From Scedosporium boydii (taxonomy: Eukaryota > Ascomycota > Sordariomycetes > Microascales > Microascaceae), in assembly GCA_002221725.1 (NCBI GenBank), contig NJFT01000116.1, forward strand, positions 56,581 through 120,580: a stretch of DNA of 64,000 bases, given 5' to 3'. The notes beneath the pieces were generated by a model. The model made no database searches. It was not told the origin of the DNA and saw only the letters and a program-made list of their open reading frames with translations. Below are positions 37,905 through 50,485 of the stretch, one piece after another; within the stretch, counting starts at the first letter, position 1; every line of letters begins with the position of its first letter. The translations under genes were made by a program, and so were the position numbers.

Positions 37905-38845
37905 AATGTTATCTTTGGTGCCTCAACAATAATCACGGCAAGAGAGCAGAAGAGTTCTCTTGTCGACAGCTTGTCCCTTTTCTAGGACCTGAGGGTGATA
38001 AGAGTAGCGCTGGAGGAATCGTGCGAACGGCATCTACGAAGACACATGTGTGGTGTGGTTACAAAACGGCATCGTGGACATCTCCCGTTGAAATCCAAAA
38101 GAAAGTATTGGACAGCCTTGTTAGGATAAATACCGTTGGTACTCTTCAGTCAAGAGTTCAACATCCGAAATCAATCAAACACAAAAGTCTTCCGCGCCAT
38201 GTCCACTGGACTGAGAGTCCACCTCCACCAATTCCTCAGACAAAAAGCACATCAATGACCTCCAGCCCACACCCCGAGCAGCAAGCACAAAACAGACTGA
38301 CCATAAAACATGCGGCCTTTCGAGCAAAAGACAAGACGGAAAGCTGAACGGAAAAGAAGGAGGAATCTAATAAACACTCTCGAAGCGTCTAACCGATAAT
38401 AATAAAACACAAAACCCTTCCCTCCCTTTTTAGTTTCCGAAATGATGGGTGAAAAAAGTGACGAAACAAACGAGAAAACCGTCCTTCCAACCTCTTAATA
38501 CACTCGGCAAAGGATGAAAAAAGAATGATCTCGATCTCTCTTGTAGAACAATGCGCCGTTCCCTTGGCTGTAATGCTCAAGAACAAAAAGGAAGTGAAAA
38601 AAGAAGGAAGTAAAGAACACACAAAACACCCCAGAGCCAATATCCATCCTCCCTCGTAGTTAACAGCAATCCATCGATTCCCTACCCCCTTATCTTTAAG
38701 GAACTGTGTGAAAAAAGTAAACACCCTGGTTTCTCTCTTTTTTTTCTGTTGTACATGGTTTGTGTTTTGGAATTCTAATTTCAGTGGCTTCCAACGCCTT
38801 GGAATCTCCAATCCCCCCTTTCTAATGCTTCAAGAGCTATTCGTA
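37905..38845. other. Convergent 3' intergenic region
   Basis: This 941 bp separates the 3' ends of the ZIP gene and INO80. It is AT-rich near 38380-38470 and should hold both 3' UTRs and polyadenylation signals. No gene is seen. Confidence 0.5.
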
Positions 38846-41800
38846 TCACGCATCAATCTCCCCATCAATCATGGCAAGACGTTGCTTGGTCGTCTTCGCC
38901 TTCTTGCTGCCCGTACGTCGTTTCTTGGCCGCCTTGGTGTCAGGCTCCGCCGCCACCGGTGTGGCCGAGCCCGAAGCCTTGTTGTCGTCGAAATGACCCT
39001 CGCCTATTGTAATTCCATCGTTAGTGGTCTGCTGCTTGCTCATTTCCTGCCGAGAAGGAAGACACTTACCCTCATGGTACATCTCGTCGAGACTGACACC
39101 ACCATTGGCGGCTCCGTTATCTACCACCCTCTTCCTCTTACCGCCCCTCTTCTTCTGCACCTTGTCGTACTCTCCGCTCTCCAGCAGCTCCTTCTCGCGT
39201 CGCTCAATCATCTCTGCCTGCTCGTCGTCCGCAAGCCACATGGCGATATCGCGGTTCCTGTTCTCCGGTGCCCTGCGGCCAGAGAAGTCCACGCTGGCAC
39301 CGCCACCTTGGATGACCACGCGCTGCACTTCTTCCTTCTGGAGTGCCCTCTTGCGGATACGCTCCTCGATCGTGCCGCGCGTGATGAGACGGTACACCGT
39401 GACCTGCTTCGTCTGACCCAACCTGTGAGCTCGGTCCATGGCCTGCGAGTCTATCGTAGGGTTCCAGTCGGAGTCGTAGAAGATGACCGTGTCGGCCGTC
39501 GTCAGGTTGATACCGAGACCACCGGCACGCGTGGAAAGCAGGAAGATGAAGATCTCGGGTCGAGTCTGGAAGTCGTGCACCGTATCCCGTCTGTCCTCGA
39601 GCTTCGTCGATCCGTCCAGACGGCAGTATTTGTAGTTGCGGTAGGTCAGGTATTCCTCCATGAGATCGATCATGCGAGTCATCTGGAAGTAGAGTAGGAC
39701 ACGATGACCCTCGTTCTTGAGCTTGAAGAGTAGCTCATCCAGCTTGGCCAGTTTGCCGCTGTCAGTAACAAACCGGCGCATTGACGGAACTGTGATGTTG
39801 TTGAACCGCTTCTTCTCGTTGTCGGGGGCGGGGAGCATCTTGGCGGGCGGCATGAACGCGGGACGGATGTTCTGTTTGATGAGAGCCTTTTGCTCGACGG
39901 GGTTGGGTCCGTAGAGTATCCGCCTAACCCCAACGTTGAAGAAGGCTTGCTCTCGCTCAAAGCTCGTCGAAGGATCGTTGCAGACGACGCCGATGGGCGG
40001 TGCCGAGGCCGGGGGTCGAGCCGCTTGCTCCAGTCTTCCAAGGCCGAGATGATTGTACTTGACGCGTGCGACATTCATGAGATTTCGGAGGATTCCCTCA
40101 CCAGTGATCTCCGCGAGAGGCTGCCTATTTTGCCTTTCCTTAATTAGGAATAGAGCGTGGCCGGGCGTGTAGTCTTTGTCCTCGGGTTCGGAGTACGCCA
40201 CGGCCAGCCGGCCAAGCCTGTCCTTTCGGGCTACCGCATCAGCGGCACGCGCCACGATACTGGAGTGAGTCGCCTTGTAAACGTCGCCGGGCGAGGCATC
40301 AGAGAAGCGGAGCCAAGAAAAGGTATCAGAGCCTTGCATGCGCTCCCGGATGTTGTCGGGAGTGAAAATGTTCATCATGTGGTTAAGCGCCTTGTTTCTC
40401 CAGCCAGCCTTGACGTTATCCGCGCTCGCCTTGTTCAACCGACCATCGCCCTGCCAGACACGTACGGGCAAGGAGTAGTCGATCAAGTTTCGCGTCGAGT
40501 ACTTGACCGTCACGTCGTTGCCCTCGCGGACAAAGGACGCCGTCTCGCCGAAATGGCTAAAGGAAAGAGGCGACGTCGTGTCGGCTCGCTCAAACAGATC
40601 CGGGTGGTTGCAGACTTTTCGGAACTGCATGACGAGGTTCATTAGCGTGCCCGAGTCGTTGTCGTCGCCTAGCGTAGCCTTCTCGATGAGGTCCATGATG
40701 CTGATCTGGTTGCGCAGGTTAGTGTAGTAGGCGCGCTGCCGGTACGTGAGGTCGCAGAAGACGTCGAGCTCGATCTTGTCGCCGAGCTCCTTCTGGACAT
40801 GCTTCTTCACACGACGCAACATGAAGGGCTTGAGGATCATGTGCAGACGCTTGAGTTGGTCCTCGTTAAGTTTCGTATTACTCTGAGCGTGAGACTCGAT
40901 ATCCTTGGAGAACCATTCGCTGAACTCGTCGTGCGAATCGAAGAGCGAAGGCATGATGAAGTGGAGAAGGGCCCAAAGCTCCTGCATGTTGTTCTGGATG
41001 GGCGTACCCGTAAGAAGAAGTCGGTTGCGGCAGTGGAAGCTCAGCAGGCACTTCCATCGAGAACTTTGAGAACTCTTGATGGCCTGGGCCTCGTCGAGAA
41101 TCATGTACTGCCACTTCATCTTCTGGAAGTAAGCGACGTCCGACACGACGAGCTGGTAAGACGTAACGCAGACGTGGAAAGAAGCCTCCTTCTTGTACGT
41201 CGAGTGCTTCCGGTCCCAGAACTTGCGGAGCACCTTGCGGTCCGCCGCGCTACCCCAGTACGGCAGGATCTTGAACTCGGGAACGAACTTTCGGATTTCC
41301 TGCTCCCAGTTGTGGAGGGTAGACGCGGGGGCGACGACGAGGAACGGGCCCCAGATGTCGTACTTCTCGGCAAGGTATGCCATGACCGAAATGGACTGAA
41401 CAGTCTTTCCGAGACCCATCTCGTCGGCGAGGATGCCGTTGATGCCCTGCTCGTAGAGGTTGACGAGCCAGTTGAGACCCTTGAGCTGGTACTCCTTGAG
41501 CTGAGCGTTGATGAGCTTCGGCTGCTCGATCTCGACATCGCCGAGACCCGTTGGGTTCTGGAAGTTCATCTCGCCATCCTCATCCATGTCTTCATTGTTG
41601 AACTCGCGGGCCTTCTTCTGGGCTTCGGCGATGGCATTCTGAGCGTTGGCGATGGCGGCCGCCTTGAGCTGGCTCTCGTCTTCGTTGTCGAAATCAAGAT
41701 TCTCAAAGTTGCTGACCTTAGTGCCGACGGGGCCGGTGGGCATTTCGATATCCAGGTTGTTCTCGGGGATCTTGTCCTTGTCCTCGACGGCCACATCGGG

Positions 41801-44800
41801 ATGGTCCGTGCTGCGCTCGACCTCGTTCGTCTTGATCTTCTTGCCGATGAAGTGAGAGTACAGTTCGGTCTGCGAGATGAGGAAGTTGAGCTTCCTCTTC
41901 TGCCGGGCGGCTTCGCGGTCGGCTTCCTCCTTCCGTTGGTTTTCGAGTTCCTGTCTCTCGGCCGCCTTGCGGAGGTCGCGCTCTTCTCGCTCGTTGCGCT
42001 TCCAGAAGCTCATCATGTCTCGCATAACCCTCTTGGCACGAGCCTGCTGGTCCTTGGTGCCCTTGTTCGTCTTGAGCTGCCACCTCTTGGCTTCCTTGGA
42101 AGCGAGGATGGCCGTCTTCTTCAGGTTCGAGGACTTGGTGGCGTAGGAGTCGGTCGCCAGCTTGTTGGCCTTATTGACGTCCTTGCGTGCCATATCTCGC
42201 CAGATTTGATCGTAAATCTGATTGTAACCCTTCGACTGGAACTTGGCATCGGGCGGAGCCTCTTCTTTCTCCTTGGACTTCTCCTTACCCTCCTTGCCAG
42301 CCTTGGGCTCCTTGTTCTCCTTATCCTTATCCGTCTCTTCGGTTTCCTTCTCCTTCTCCTTCTGCTGCTTCGACTTCTTGCTGAGCTTGATGCGGATTCT
42401 GCCTTCCTCCTTGGGAGGCGGCAGCTCCTCGCCAGCATCAAGAGCAGCCTGAGCCGCCTCAGCCGAGGCCTTCTCGGCCTGCTTTTGCTCCTTGGACTTC
42501 TTGGGTCTCGAGCCACGGCCCTTTGACTTGCCCTTCGTGGTGGTGGCGGGGGTTTCGGCGTCGGATGCGGGGAAGGATGACATGGTGCCGCCCTCAAGGT
42601 TAAGATCAACGGATCGAACAGGGCCCTTGAGACCCTTTTGCAGAACAAGCTTGGTCTGCTGGGCCTTCTTGTTCGCCCGTTCGGCTTCACGCAGGTGCTT
42701 CTGGCGTTCAGATTCGTCCTCGGCAGCGCGGGCCTTAGCAAGCGCGGCCTCCTTCTGCTCTATCGTGGCAGCCATGGACTTCTCTCGTCGTCGCTTTCGC
42801 TGCATGTCCTTCTTGCGTTCCTTCTCGGCGAAAACTTCACGCTCGCGGACCTCGTGCAGTGCCTCTTCGTAGTAGAGTTCGTCATATCTCCTCTTACCAA
42901 TTTCGGAGTAAGCCAGGAGATGGTCGAGGCCACCCTCGACAAGGTCCTTCCTCCGGGCACGATTACGCGAGTCCTCGGTGTCCTTAGCGGTCCGGAGGCG
43001 TTTAGCGGAACGTTCTTGGAAGGCATCAGCCTCCTCGGCAAAGAGATCCTGGTCTTCTTCCTCTTCGGCAGCCTCAGCATCTAGTAGCTCCATCTCGAGA
43101 AGAATCCTCTTCTCCTTGGCGGCGGAGATGGCAAGGCTCTTGGGCTGGCCATTAGATTGACGCTTAGCCGGCACGCGAGGAGTGCTGGAATCCCTCTGCG
43201 ACGACGTGGATGCTCGACGGTTGGAGCTCTTGGGTGTGCTCTCCGCGTCCCTGATGTCGGAAACGCGTCCCTTAGACTTACGAGAAGGCTTTTCTTTCTT
43301 CTCTTTGGCCTTGGGAGGCATCTTCTTCTTATCCTTGACAGGGCGTTCCAGCTCTGGTTCGGGCTCGGGCTCGGTGTCAGGCTCTGTCTTGGTGGCGGTC
43401 ACATCTGGCAAGGTCTCGTCCTCCCTCTCTGTTTCAGGCCTCAGTTCAAGTTCCTTCTCGGGCTCGGGCGCACGTAGACTGTTAAGCGTAGTCTCTTCCG
43501 GTCGCCTAAGGGGACGTTCAGGCGAGGGCTCCCTCAGAAAACCGACACCGCGACGGGGAGACGGTTCCCGCAAGGTTTCCCTGACCTCGGACCGTACAGG
43601 TGTCGTTGGGCGAAGCCTGGGTGCGGGTTCGGATAGGATGTTGGAAAATGACATAGGGTCGGCAGCGCGGCTAGGTGTGGACTGGAGGAGGAAACAGGAA
43701 ATATTAGTCGGATGAACGTGAAGAAGAAGAAAGGAAGTAGGTTGACACGGCGGGATGTCACATGACAGGGAAGAGCGAGGGTAAGTATACTTACAGAGAC
43801 AGGCTTAGAAGGCACAGGAGCTGATGGGGGCGATTGGCTACGAAGCAGCGAGGGCAGCCCTGCGCTTACAGAGGCACTACCTCCGTTTGACATGGGCCGC
43901 ATGTTAGGCGAAGTAGTGTGGACTGGCCGAGGCGAACCGGCTACTTGGTGTCGTCCGGATGGGCTGGCAGTCGCCGACAGACCATGAGGTCGAGAATGAG
44001 GACTCCTGGGTTGGAATGTAGAGGTTTGTGGCGATGTGTATGTGCCGTTATTGTAAGGGTGTTGCTGGTCAATGGACGATGATGAATAGGCCGAGGCCTC
44101 ACGAGTCTGGCGTGGCAAATTTCAATGTTAGAGTTGATGATCGGGTTAAGTTTTTAGTTCGATGATGGGGATGAAAGAAGAATGAAAGGAAGAAAAATTG
44201 GACGATTGGGGATGGGTCGACTGGAATTGTATCGCTCAAAAGAAGGGGGCTAAGGGGAAGAGAAAAAATAGTTGATTTGGTGCTTTGGGCGCAGTGGCTC
44301 GTTCTTTCCCGTAATACAAGACGTTGGATTGGGGGAAGGGGGTGATCATCAATCAGAACGTGAAAGCCAAAGCCAGGGTGGTTTTTCTCACCAAAGTGGG
44401 AAATGGAGCGAAACGGCACCATCCCTGGTGGGCACTGTGGTCTGAATTGGATATGGACGTGAAAAAAAGCAACCAACACAGAAATAGGACATGGTTTTGG
44501 ATGATTCGGATGGGAAAAACGCGTAGGAAGGGATAGGGAAGAACAAGAGGAATTACACGGAATATTTGAGCCTAGTCGGCCTGCGGTAGTTCTAGACATA
44601 GGGAGAGGAGGACAAGAGAAAGAGGAGGTGGCGCCTGCTGCAACTTACCTTGGGCGTCGACGCGCCTTGCCAGGATCCTGTCTCGGAAACCCGGCGCTCA
44701 TTCGTCATAGTATCTGTGATGGAGTCGTAGAAGCTCCCCTTCTCGCGAGGCTGCTCCTTCTGCGGCGGAGGATAATACGCCGGGGAGCCGCGCATCGGCG

Positions 44801-45158
44801 ATGGCGGAGCGGCGTGGAGATGACCGCCAGCCGAATTCGATGAAGAGTGGAGAGGAGGAGGCGGAGGCAAGGATTGGCCGGATCCCACGGACGGGGACAT
44901 GAAGGAGTTGAGAACGGGCCGCGGCGGCGAGTGGTGGTGGTTCGCAGACGTGCCTGACTGTGACGGGTAAGGGGGGAACTCGGTTTGTGTGGGCGACCGG
45001 AGGCTGAAGGCCGAGTGTCGTGGGGGCCCTTGGGGAGGACGCGGAGGCGCGACAACCGAGCCCGCCGGGTTCAAGATGTCTCGCGGATGTCGCCTATCTC
45101 TCTCGTCATCTTTGCCCGGGGGCCTCTGGAGAACGGTGGAACGGAAGTTGGACTCCAT
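38846..45158 (-). CDS. INO80: INO80 chromatin-remodelling ATPase (4 exons)
   Basis: Minus-strand exons are 45158-44649, 44106-43795, 43681-39070 and 39003-38846, giving 1863 residues. It is the catalytic subunit of the nuclear INO80 complex, which slides nucleosomes and exchanges H2A.Z in transcription, replication and repair. Residues 1-about 480 are disordered and Pro/Ser-rich, followed by a Lys/Glu-rich charged stretch. The DBINO domain covers about 758-885 ([20 protein letters not shown], then [20 protein letters not shown]). The SNF2 ATPase has Walker A DEMGLGKT (about 1027-1034), DEAQ at 1137 and LLTGTPIQN. The large insertion between the two ATPase lobes is typical of INO80. Lobe 2 (about 1600-1700) has [12 protein letters not shown] and [17 protein letters not shown]. 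The N-terminal exons were recognised by [14 protein letters not shown] and phase-0 splices. Intron 1 (542 nt) is long for this genome. The last intron (66 nt) has no stop and keeps frame. The exact start is less certain than the core. Confidence 0.95.
39004..39069 (-). other. 66-nt in-frame intron of INO80
   Basis: The donor GTAAGTG, an ACTAAC branch site and the acceptor ACAATAG are all present. Length is a multiple of three with no in-frame stop, so the intron is hidden inside one long open frame. Splicing gives [13 protein letters not shown]; retention would insert 22 residues. Removal is inferred from the strong signals and from my recollection of fungal INO80 tails. Confidence 0.8.
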
Positions 45159-48100
45159 TGCGGCCGGCCGTGTTGGAAATCGCGATTTGGGTTTCCCTTG
45201 GATCTCGCCTTGTAAATCAAGCGGAGATGGGGCCAACGAGCCCGACGACAACACGGCGGGTTGTCGTCGCGGGTTGGGGATCAGAGGTAGAGATGGATGC
45301 TTCTATTCAGGTTTCGAACTCATGTGCGATACGAGATGGAATTGGCTGGGTTTCGGGAGAGGGATAATAACGCGTCCGAACTTGTTTTCGATAGATTCGG
45401 GTACAGCAACACGATGAGCCCAAGTATGGATCTGGTCTAGAAGGGTTGGTGGTGGCGCTCTTGGGATATTTTCGCAAGAAGAGCGGATAGATCAGATTTA
45501 TTATCGTCAAGAATCGTTCGCGGGTGGGCTGACGGGGGCGTCTTCTTTCGTTCGAAAGGATAAAGAGGACAGAGTATTAGGTGATGCTGGTCGGCGAGCA
45601 AAGGGTGACAAGGCTCGAAGTTGTCAAATTTGCTCTTCTGGATTAAAACACGACGGGAGAAGAGAATAAAAGTCGATGCGAGGAACAAAGGCCGGGATCG
45701 TTGGTTTACAAATGCGTGGGAAAAATCCGGCGGCACGCGCACAATTTCGGCAAAGGAAAATGAGACGTGGTTTTGGTGATGCAGGAAATAGGGAGGTTTA
45801 AAAAAAAGCGAGACAGGACGCGAGCGAAGCGCCCGGTGAAGATTAGGGGAGATGGTCAGGGGGGTTGGCGATGGTGTTGCGGTGATGGTGATGATGGTGT
45901 CGAGATGAAAGATGGGAAACGGGTTGGGAGGAGGATGAAGGGAAAGGAAAGGGGGTTTGGAAATGGAAATGCGGTCAATGGGGCGAGGGATGATGGCTTT
46001 GATGGAGCCATCCATAACAATTGCCTAGGAGTTGCACCTTCGAGTGGTTTTTTTTTCCTGAGGGGTGCGTTGGCGTTGTTGGGGTCGAGCCAGGCCGTCG
46101 TAGCCTGTAGTGTAATCCGCAATGCACAATCCGGAATCCCGTGAAGGTGGGAGAAGTGCGAGATTGGGCGAGTGGGCGAGTGCGGCCCAGGTCCAGCCCA
46201 GTCTGAGTTGTACCGCGTACCGATTCGATCTATTCTCAGCCGAACCCACCCTTGCTCAGCTTTATCAGTGCCTGGACCCCTGAGGTACCGAATACAGTGT
46301 ACTTGTTATTGGGCTGTCCAGATCGGGCCAATGGCAGCCCCGTGTCGGCTCGTCAAGCGCATCCAACGGTCAATCAGTACCCGCCCCATCTGGGGGCAAG
46401 ATCACGCGCAAAGTACCGAGTACAAAAGACCCGAGACTGCCCAGCTTCCGTGATAGCTTCACAATACTGGCAACTCCAGCAATCGCCAAAAATTGGGCTT
46501 TCGAGGAGGTTAAAACAAATATATGGCGAAATGAAAATTTGGCCCGTCGAAATATCTTTTTTCCCTCGCTTTTTTCTCATCGCGGGATCTTTTCCTACGT
46601 CCTGACAGTGTGGATCTGACAGCTACAGCAGGGTTGGCGGTACCTGTAGACTCTAATTACTGAAATGGAGCAATTATTACCAGGTCCCAACGTGACAAGA
46701 TCCTCCTCTTCTCCTCGTTCTGCTCATCACCGGGTCGTTCGCAGCTGGTCGAAGCAGATGAGACACCACCACCCGGAGGTAAAATTTGCCCAGTCATAAC
46801 CTAAAAATCCATCCCACTCCCCATTCCGTTAACCTTTTTCCCCTCTTTCTCGCCGTGATCATCCTGCTTCGTTCCTCTCCACTCTTCCATCCCTTCCATC
46901 GCCACAAATACCCGTCGCAGCCCTCCTCAGACACGAAATTATTTCACATTTTCTATTCTGGTGATGACGATCACCAAACCCGACATTGATTCAAGCGCCA
47001 ACAGCTTGAGCTGAGGGTGGTGGGTTGGTCATCACTCTCACGTGATGTAGAAGGTACCTTGGAGAAAGTACCCATTCACCCGCCATCTTCCGACACGTTG
47101 AGGCAGATTTCGACCACGCCTGATTACGTACGAGGATCTCATGGCATTTCTTCCATCACCAGCATGCCGACTGTAGATTTGAGACGGATTTACTTGCCCC
47201 CAGAGCATCGATCGGCACCCTTCACATGAAGGTAGTCTCTCGGAATTCTTTTCTTCTTTTATTTAAATTTTCATTTAACCATCTGATATTATTACTTCGA
47301 ATCCCATCTTCAAAGTCGTCGCGTCAAAAGTAGAGTCCTAGGGATCGTAGAAACTCCCGCCCTAATGCTTAGGCTGAATGATAGTGCAAGATATTTGCAC
47401 GAGCAACAATTCATGGATGGCCGACGCTATTGATTCTATTGATTCTATTAATTTTATTGATCTATATAAGGTATCTCGAGAACATGTCGAGCAGAAATGG
47501 GAAAAGCATGATCCATCTTTTTGAGTGTCAAATCCACAGTTGCACCGCCCTTCAAACCTCAGGATTCTCTTAACTCCCTCCCTCGCACCGCCTCGTATTA
47601 TACAGTATTTCGCCGGCGCACTGTTCCTTGAAGCCAGCTAGCCAGGAAGTTTCAGTTTGTGTTGGCTCTTTAAGCTAATCGGCACCTAACTTTCTCCTCC
47701 CAGAGTCAGCGACACCTAAGTTTGGTACCATCTAGGACCTTGCTTGAATCGTGCGCGCACACGCTGTTTCATTTCTCAGAAGAAACGCGTTCGAGAAGGC
47801 ACACATCTGTACGCAGTCAAAAACATGTGCTCCAAAGAACCAAAAATCATGGTCTCAATGAGATTCAATCACTATGCGAAACTGCGGTTTGGGGGACGCA
47901 CGATGGGAGGTTTTATTGTCACTATCTACACGACGAGGAGGAAGTTGCTCGGCATCGAGGAGGACAGGACAGGATCCGAAACAAAAAATTCAGATTGCCT
48001 ACCCCCAAAATAGGTGGTCTTGTAATATGTCTTCTTCTACTTCGTATCTTGGATAAAAAAACAAACTTGTCAGCCATCCCATCCCGGTTGACCTCCACTC

Positions 48101-48526
48101 TACCACACGTCTGTCTCGGTGGACCCTACATGAAACATGCTGAAAAAAAACAAAGACGGACTCAACACCTGTATTTTGCCCTTTTGACTAAATTATAGCC
48201 CCTCGGAAGCCATATTCTATGGCCCTTCCTTCCGAAGCCTGTTATGTAGGCCCTTTTTTCCCTTCCCTCGCCGCCCCGTTTTTTCTTTTTATATCTGCCC
48301 TCTTTCTCTAAAAAAGGCAGCAGTCCCCATGCATGAATGCTTTTTCCCGGGCGGCCAGTCTTCATGAAGTCGTGATCAACAATGCAATCCCTTTGTCTAT
48401 TTCGATGTCCAACAGTTCATGCCAACGTAGTTTCGTTCTCAGAATAACCGATGCCCATGGGGCTGAAAATAAAAAGAAAAGGAAAAAAAGAAATCGAGTA
48501 GTAGTATCTCTCGCTTTTTCTTTTGT
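45159..48526. other. Intergenic region upstream of INO80
   Basis: This 3.4 kb lies between the INO80 start and the ARB1 3' end, both on the minus strand. It should contain the INO80 promoter and leader. A TCACGTGA palindrome (E-box/Cbf1-like) is at 47038-47045, and ATTGATTCT-type short repeats are at about 47428-47462. The open frames here are short or lack ATG starts, so no gene is called. Confidence 0.5.
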
Positions 48527-50485
48527 TTAGACGGCGCCGGAAGAAATCATCTTCTTTCGGAGGTAGTTCTTGTACTCGGAGATGGTACCATCCCAAGGCT
48601 TGATGGTCTTGTTGTCGCATACGAGAATCTCCTTGGCAATCTTGTCCAAAAGTCTATGGAAACTGTTAGTTATTGTCCTTTCATAGCCATACTTGGGGGG
48701 GAGAGATCAAACATACCTGAAGTCGTGACTGACGACGACAACACCACCGCTAAAGGCGTTGATGGCCTCAGCTAAGCTGTCGATTGTGGGGATATCCAAA
48801 CCGTTGGTAGGTTCGTCAAGAAGAAGCATGTTGGGACCGTCGATGGCGAGAAGGGCGAACACGATACGGCTCTTCTGGCCTTCCGAAAGTGTACCCATGA
48901 GCGCAGTCTGGGCCTCGCCGGTAAGACCGTAGCGGCCAAGCTGTTGTCGCCAGTACTGGTAGTCTTGGGAGATGGCGGGGTACTTGTCGCGCACAAAGTC
49001 GAGGGCCGACTTGGTGAGGTCGAGCTGCTCAGCGCTGTGCTGAGAGTACAGGCCAAGCTTCAAGTGGGTATGCCTGGTGACGCTTCCTTCACGAGGAGAA
49101 AGCTTGCCGGTCATGAGTCGGAGGAGAGTCGATTTGCCAACACCATTGGGTCCCACGAGAGCCGTTCGGGAATCCATGTCAAAACCGAGATCGAGGTTCT
49201 TGTACAGATCGTCCTTGGCTTCCCCAGAGTAGGCGAAGCTGACATTGTCGAAAGAGAGGACGGGAGGAGGCAACTTCTCGACATCGGCGAAACGGAAGCT
49301 GAAGACCTTGTCGGGGATGACGGGCTGGATGAAGCCATCGGCTTCCATCTTGTCCAAAATCTTCTGTCGAGACTTGGCCTGTCGTACAAGGTTGGCGTAC
49401 GTACCCGCGCTAGCGATGAACTTCTTGATGTGGGCAATTTCATCCTGCTGCTTGTGGTAAGCCTTCATCTGGTTGGTCTCCTGTTCGCTTCGAGTCTTGA
49501 TGTAGGAGTCGTAGTTTCCTCCGTAGTAGACGAGCTTCTGCGCCCTCATGTCGATCATCATCGTGCAGACACCGTTGAGGAAATCCTGCGAATGAGAGAC
49601 GAGCACGAGAGTACGGTCCCACTTCTTCAGGTACTCTTCCAACCACACACAGGCTTCGAGGTCAAGATGGGCCGTGGGGTCATCGAGCAGGAGGAGCGAG
49701 GGCTTAACGAACAGAGCCTTCGCGAGGGCAACTCGCATTCGCCAACCACCAGACATGTCCTTAGTCTTCTTGTGGATGGTGTGCTTGTTGAAGCCCAGAC
49801 CAGTTAGGATGAGGGAGGCGCGGGTCTCGAAAGTGGAAGGATCCATCTTGTCCATATGGTCGTAGAGATCCATAAGGACAGGGCTCTCGGGACCCTCTTC
49901 CTCGAGCAGCTTCTCTGCAAGCTTATCGAGGCGGTCCAGCTCATTCTTCGCCTCGGTAACAACCCATTCAAGGGCACCGAGTTCGCTGGGAGGAGCACCT
50001 TCATTAAGAAGATAGATGTCGATATGTTCGGGGATGGGGTATTCTCGCATCGAGATGGCCTTGAGGAGTGTACTCTTTCCGCAACCGTTCTCGCCGAGAA
50101 GACCATATCGACGACCGTATGTTAGCTCCAGGGTGCTGTCGTTGATAAGAACACGACCGTGGAACACTAAGCTGGCACTGGCGATCTTGACGTCCTTGCT
50201 CTGCTGGGTAGATGCCAAGACACCGGTGGTGACTCGGTCAGACAGGCCGTGCTTGTCCATCTGCGCAGCGAGGCGCTTGACCTCATCTAACTTGTCATCT
50301 GAAGTGGCGGGCGCGTCGTCGACGATGGGGTTTCCATGAACATCGAGGGCGGGCTCGTCGCCGTTGACCGAGGCGGCTTTGCTCGCGGCGGCGGAGCTGG
50401 TCTTGGATGACTTGGACTTCTTGTCCTTACCGAGGGCGGCCTTCTTGGCAAGGCGCTTCTCCTTGGAAGAAGAAATGGGAGGCAT
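48527..50485 (-). CDS. ARB1: ABC-F ATPase, ribosome biogenesis factor (2 exons)
   Basis: Minus-strand exons are 50485-48717 and 48653-48527, separated by a 63-nt intron, giving 631 residues against about 610-625 for yeast Arb1 and human ABCF2. It is a soluble twin-ATPase ABC protein without membrane segments that shuttles between nucleus and cytoplasm and acts in 40S and 60S ribosome assembly. A Lys/Ser/Ala-rich N-terminal tail (1-about 60) precedes nucleotide-binding domain 1. That domain has Walker [13 protein letters not shown] (128-139), signature MSGGW (244-248) and Walker [13 protein letters not shown] (264-275). The linker [18 protein letters not shown] comes next. Domain 2 has Walker [11 protein letters not shown], signature LSEGQ and Walker [12 protein letters not shown]. 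The Asp-Asp and Ala in site 1 also occur in yeast Arb1 as I recall it, so they are family features, not damage. The start ATG is the first in frame. Divergent neighbour: APM4. Confidence 0.95.

Noticed and set aside
40799..42526. Plus-strand 575-codon frame
   Set aside because: It is a shadow on the strand opposite INO80; the Leu/Val-rich composition follows from the complementary Glu/Lys codons.
48944..49807. Plus-strand 287-codon frame
   Set aside because: It is antisense to ARB1.
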